Shown in pieces: positions 19,161 to 20,569 of a stretch of 20,569 nt of DNA (within the stretch, counting starts at the first letter, position 1; each line of letters starts with the position of its first letter). Below the pieces are notes generated by a model. It searched no databases, was not told where the DNA came from, and saw only the letters and a program-made list of their open reading frames with translations. The stretch comes from a virus. Made by a program: the position numbers and the translations under genes. The stretch spans positions 1-20,569 of IMG/VR virus record IMGVR_UViG_3300025168_000865. One strand, 5' to 3'.

Positions 19161-19539
19161 TGAATTTAGATCAGGGTTTGAATATGACGTATCGAAACAG
19201 CTACAACCATACGGCTTTAGCTATGAGCCGTTCCAAGTCCCGTACAGGATCGAACGTAAGTACACACCGGACTTTGTGTACGAAAGGAACGACCAGCAGT
19301 ACCTCATTGAGTGCAAAGGATACTTCAGATCAGGAGACACCCAGAAGTATCGCTCAGTCTCTAACTGCCTTGGAAGCAATCAAGAACTTATCTTCATACT
19401 TATGAAGCCTAACCAAAAAGTAAGCAAAAGTACTAAGAATACAATGGCTCAATGGTGTGACAAACACGAGATTCTATGGTATACTATAGACACACTAAGG
19501 GAATTAGTTGATTATGTCACTGACACTAGAAGAAATTAA
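19132..19539 (+). CDS. Endonuclease I, Holliday-junction resolvase (T7 gp3 type)
   Basis: A 135-aa protein resembling T7 endonuclease I. FRSGFEYDVSKQL supplies Glu17, YTPDF supplies Asp47 and IECKG supplies Glu60 and Lys62, the four active-site residues in order with spacing like T7 (Glu20, Asp55, Glu65, Lys67). The enzyme cuts branched DNA, resolving recombination or replication junctions and helping debranch DNA before packaging. The start overlaps the previous gene by 29 nt, with AGAGGTGG upstream. The final codons contain the promoter candidate at 19457-19485. The C-terminal basic end of T7's enzyme is shorter here. Confidence 0.92.
   Translation: MSRKSKKYPNEFRSGFEYDVSKQLQPYGFSYEPFQVPYRIERKYTPDFVYERNDQQYLIECKGYFRSGDTQKYRSVSNCLGSNQELIFILMKPNQKVSKSTKNTMAQWCDKHEILWYTIDTLRELVDYVTDTRRN
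19457..19485 (+). promoter_or_regulatory. Candidate internal promoter before the nucleotide-metabolism genes
   Basis: GTGACA (19457-19462), 17-nt spacer and TATACT (19480-19485) preceded by TGG, inside the end of the endonuclease I gene. The 13-mer TGGTATACTATAG (19477-19489) is identical to the one at 14077-14089. It would boost the DUF3310 and RNR genes. Confidence 0.5.
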
Positions 19540-19690
19540 GGAGAAGATTTTGCATTTGTATGACCCTGACGATCTACTAGAGGCGTTACAGATTTCATCT
19601 GAGGAAATACTAGACAGGTTTGAAGACAAACTTATACGCAAGTTAGACGAATTTACAGAGGAACTAGAGGATGAGGTTTATGAGTATTGA
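19514..19690 (+). CDS. Small acidic helical protein of unknown function
   Basis: ATG at 19514 gives 58 aa (MSLTLEEIKEKILHLYDPDD, then LLEALQISSEEILDRFEDKL and IRKLDEFTEELEDEVYEY). An upstream in-frame TTG at 19508 is less likely. The protein is acidic and wholly helical; the LYDPDDLLEALQISSEEILDRFEDKL stretch looks like a conserved helix-turn unit I associate with marine phages, function unknown. It overlaps the endonuclease end by 26 nt and the next gene by about 20 nt. Confidence 0.65.
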   Translation: MSLTLEEIKEKILHLYDPDDLLEALQISSEEILDRFEDKLIRKLDEFTEELEDEVYEY

Positions 19691-19958
19691 CAACGCGACA
19701 CCCGCAGAGTGGGATGAGGTGACAAAACCAGAGAAGAAGTGGATCAAGGTAGACGTAGTTGACAAACCAGAGCATTACAACAAAGGTGGCGTCGAGGCTA
19801 TTGACTACATCAAGCAGCAACTAGGTGATGACTTTCGTGCTTACTGTGAGGGAAACGTACACAAGTACATTCACAGATACAAGTACAAGAACGGAGTAGA
19901 GGATTTACGTAAGGCCCGTGTGTACCTAGAGTGGTTGATAAAGGAAGTTGCCTTATGA
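19671..19958 (+). CDS. DUF3310 protein
   Basis: A 95-aa protein. DKPEHYNKGGVEAIDYIKQQ (31-50), then FRAYCEGNVHKYIHRYKYKN and GVEDLRKARVYLEWLI, is the DUF3310 pattern (HYxxGGxEAIDYI...GNxxKYxxRYxxKxGxEDLxKAxxYL), widespread in phages near nucleotide and replication genes. Its biochemical role is not established; links to nucleotide metabolism have been proposed from context. I used the ATG at 19671; MSIDNATP at 19680 is an equally possible start, as each has a GAGG about 9 nt upstream. It overlaps its neighbours at both ends. Confidence 0.88.
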   Translation: MRFMSIDNATPAEWDEVTKPEKKWIKVDVVDKPEHYNKGGVEAIDYIKQQLGDDFRAYCEGNVHKYIHRYKYKNGVEDLRKARVYLEWLIKEVAL

Positions 19959-20215
19959 AAGTCGTAGAAGGTAGTTTTGGTAAAAGCAAAGATGATAAGG
20001 ATGAGATTACCACATCAGAGTTTCTATCAGCATTTGTAGTCAAAGCGATGGAACACGAGGAAGAGGGACGCAAGGTAAAGGTTGCAGTTGTGATGTACGA
20101 GGACGGTGAAATGTTTGAAGTAGCTTCTAACGAGCAGTACCCTGATGGGGTGTATATGCTGCTACAGATGGCAGGACAAGCAATTATTAACGAAACGCTA
20201 GGAGTAACTGAATAG
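19955..20215 (+). CDS. Small conserved-looking protein of unknown function
   Basis: ATG at 19955 overlaps the previous stop as ATGA with AAGGAAG 8 nt upstream; the open frame from 19931 is rejected. The 86-aa product begins MKVVEGSFGKSKDDKDEITT, then SEFLSAFVVKAMEHEEEGRK, VKVAVVMYEDGEMFEVASNE and ends MAGQAIINETLGVTE. It looks like a small alpha/beta protein. No motif is recognised. The RNR ATG follows its stop directly, so it may be a companion of that enzyme, which is inference. Confidence 0.68.
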   Translation: MKVVEGSFGKSKDDKDEITTSEFLSAFVVKAMEHEEEGRKVKVAVVMYEDGEMFEVASNEQYPDGVYMLLQMAGQAIINETLGVTE

Positions 20216-20569
20216 ATGGACGCATATCAACAATACATACACAAGTCACGTTACGCACGTTACAACGCAGAAGAGCAACGACGTGAGACTTGGGAAGAGA
20301 CAGTTAATCGTTATGTTAACTACTGGGTAGACAAAGCAGACTTAAATGACTTTGAAGTATCTGACATCTTCAAGGCCATACACGATCTAGATGTTATGCC
20401 CAGCATGAGAGCGTTGATGACAGCAGGGGAAGCACTAGACCGTGACAACGTAGCAGGGTTTAACTGTAGCTACCTACCTATCGACCACCCTAAAGCATTC
20501 GATGAGATGATGTACGTACTTATGTGTGGTACTGGTGTAGGCTTCAGTGTTGAGCGACAGTACATAGCC
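20216..20569 (+). CDS. nrdJ: Class II (B12-dependent) ribonucleotide reductase, N-terminal part
   Basis: The frame opens with ATG at 20216, directly after the previous stop, and runs off the right edge (118 codons). MPSMRALMTAGEAL (61-74) and GFNCSYLPID (82-91) with Cys84, a likely redox-active cysteine, followed by MCGTGVGFSVERQY (103-116), match the monomeric adenosylcobalamin-dependent ribonucleoside-triphosphate reductase type. It would make deoxyribonucleotides for phage DNA synthesis, and would depend on host or environmental cobalamin. An electron donor could be the glutaredoxin-like protein at 9907-10131. The C-terminal catalytic part lies outside, so class II is inferred from the N-terminal motifs only. 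Confidence 0.85.
   Translation, partial: MDAYQQYIHKSRYARYNAEEQRRETWEETVNRYVNYWVDKADLNDFEVSDIFKAIHDLDVMPSMRALMTAGEALDRDNVAGFNCSYLPIDHPKAFDEMMYVLMCGTGVGFSVERQYIA

Overview
The window looks like about half of the genome of a tailed double-stranded DNA bacteriophage, probably marine and podovirus-like. It carries phage packaging, capsid and tail-fibre genes, a compact T7-type replication set (ssDNA-binding protein, primase-helicase, family A DNA polymerase, endonuclease I) and the start of a B12-dependent ribonucleotide reductase. No integrase, repressor, excisionase, tRNA or CRISPR array is visible, so a virulent lifestyle is the simplest reading. The host cannot be named. The promoters and DnaA boxes look standard bacterial, and several small proteins resemble families I associate with marine phages.

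Left arm (1-11161), all on the minus strand. In transcription order: an AT-hook protein that is probably the small terminase, a conserved protein of unknown role, an M15 peptidase endolysin, a glutaredoxin-like protein, a 28-aa membrane protein, the large terminase, a 45-aa membrane protein and the portal. A coiled-coil gene lies out of frame over the portal 3' end and the start of the next gene. Five very small, mostly very basic proteins follow. A second consensus promoter near 5440 then serves an unknown 79-aa protein, a zinc-ribbon protein, the scaffold and the major capsid protein. After a terminator-like hairpin come a repeat-containing tail-fibre protein and a second tail protein that runs off the left edge.

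Centre (11162-11958). About 800 bp separate the divergent arms and look like a replication and regulation hub. Moving right, it holds a structured leader, a strong leftward sigma-70 promoter, an AT-rich tract, two perfect DnaA boxes, two 36-bp nested palindromes set 54 bp apart, and further short direct repeats.

Right arm (11959-20569), all on the plus strand. Ten small early genes come first, three of them tiny membrane-protein genes, plus a putative pyrimidine-dimer-glycosylase-family protein. A 13-bp perfect hairpin and an extended -10 promoter separate these from the replication operon. That operon encodes SSB, primase-helicase, DNA polymerase (TTG start), a zinc-ribbon GIY-YIG nuclease, a Cas4-like Fe-S nuclease, endonuclease I, a small acidic protein, a DUF3310 protein, an unknown protein and the RNR. 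Genes overlap by 1-4 nt at many junctions, implying translational coupling.

Most distinctive points: the hidden coiled-coil gene overlapping two others, the DnaA-box plus nested-palindrome origin candidate, the cassette of basic microproteins, promoter pairs with identical cores, and a phage Cas4-like nuclease with a complete cysteine set.
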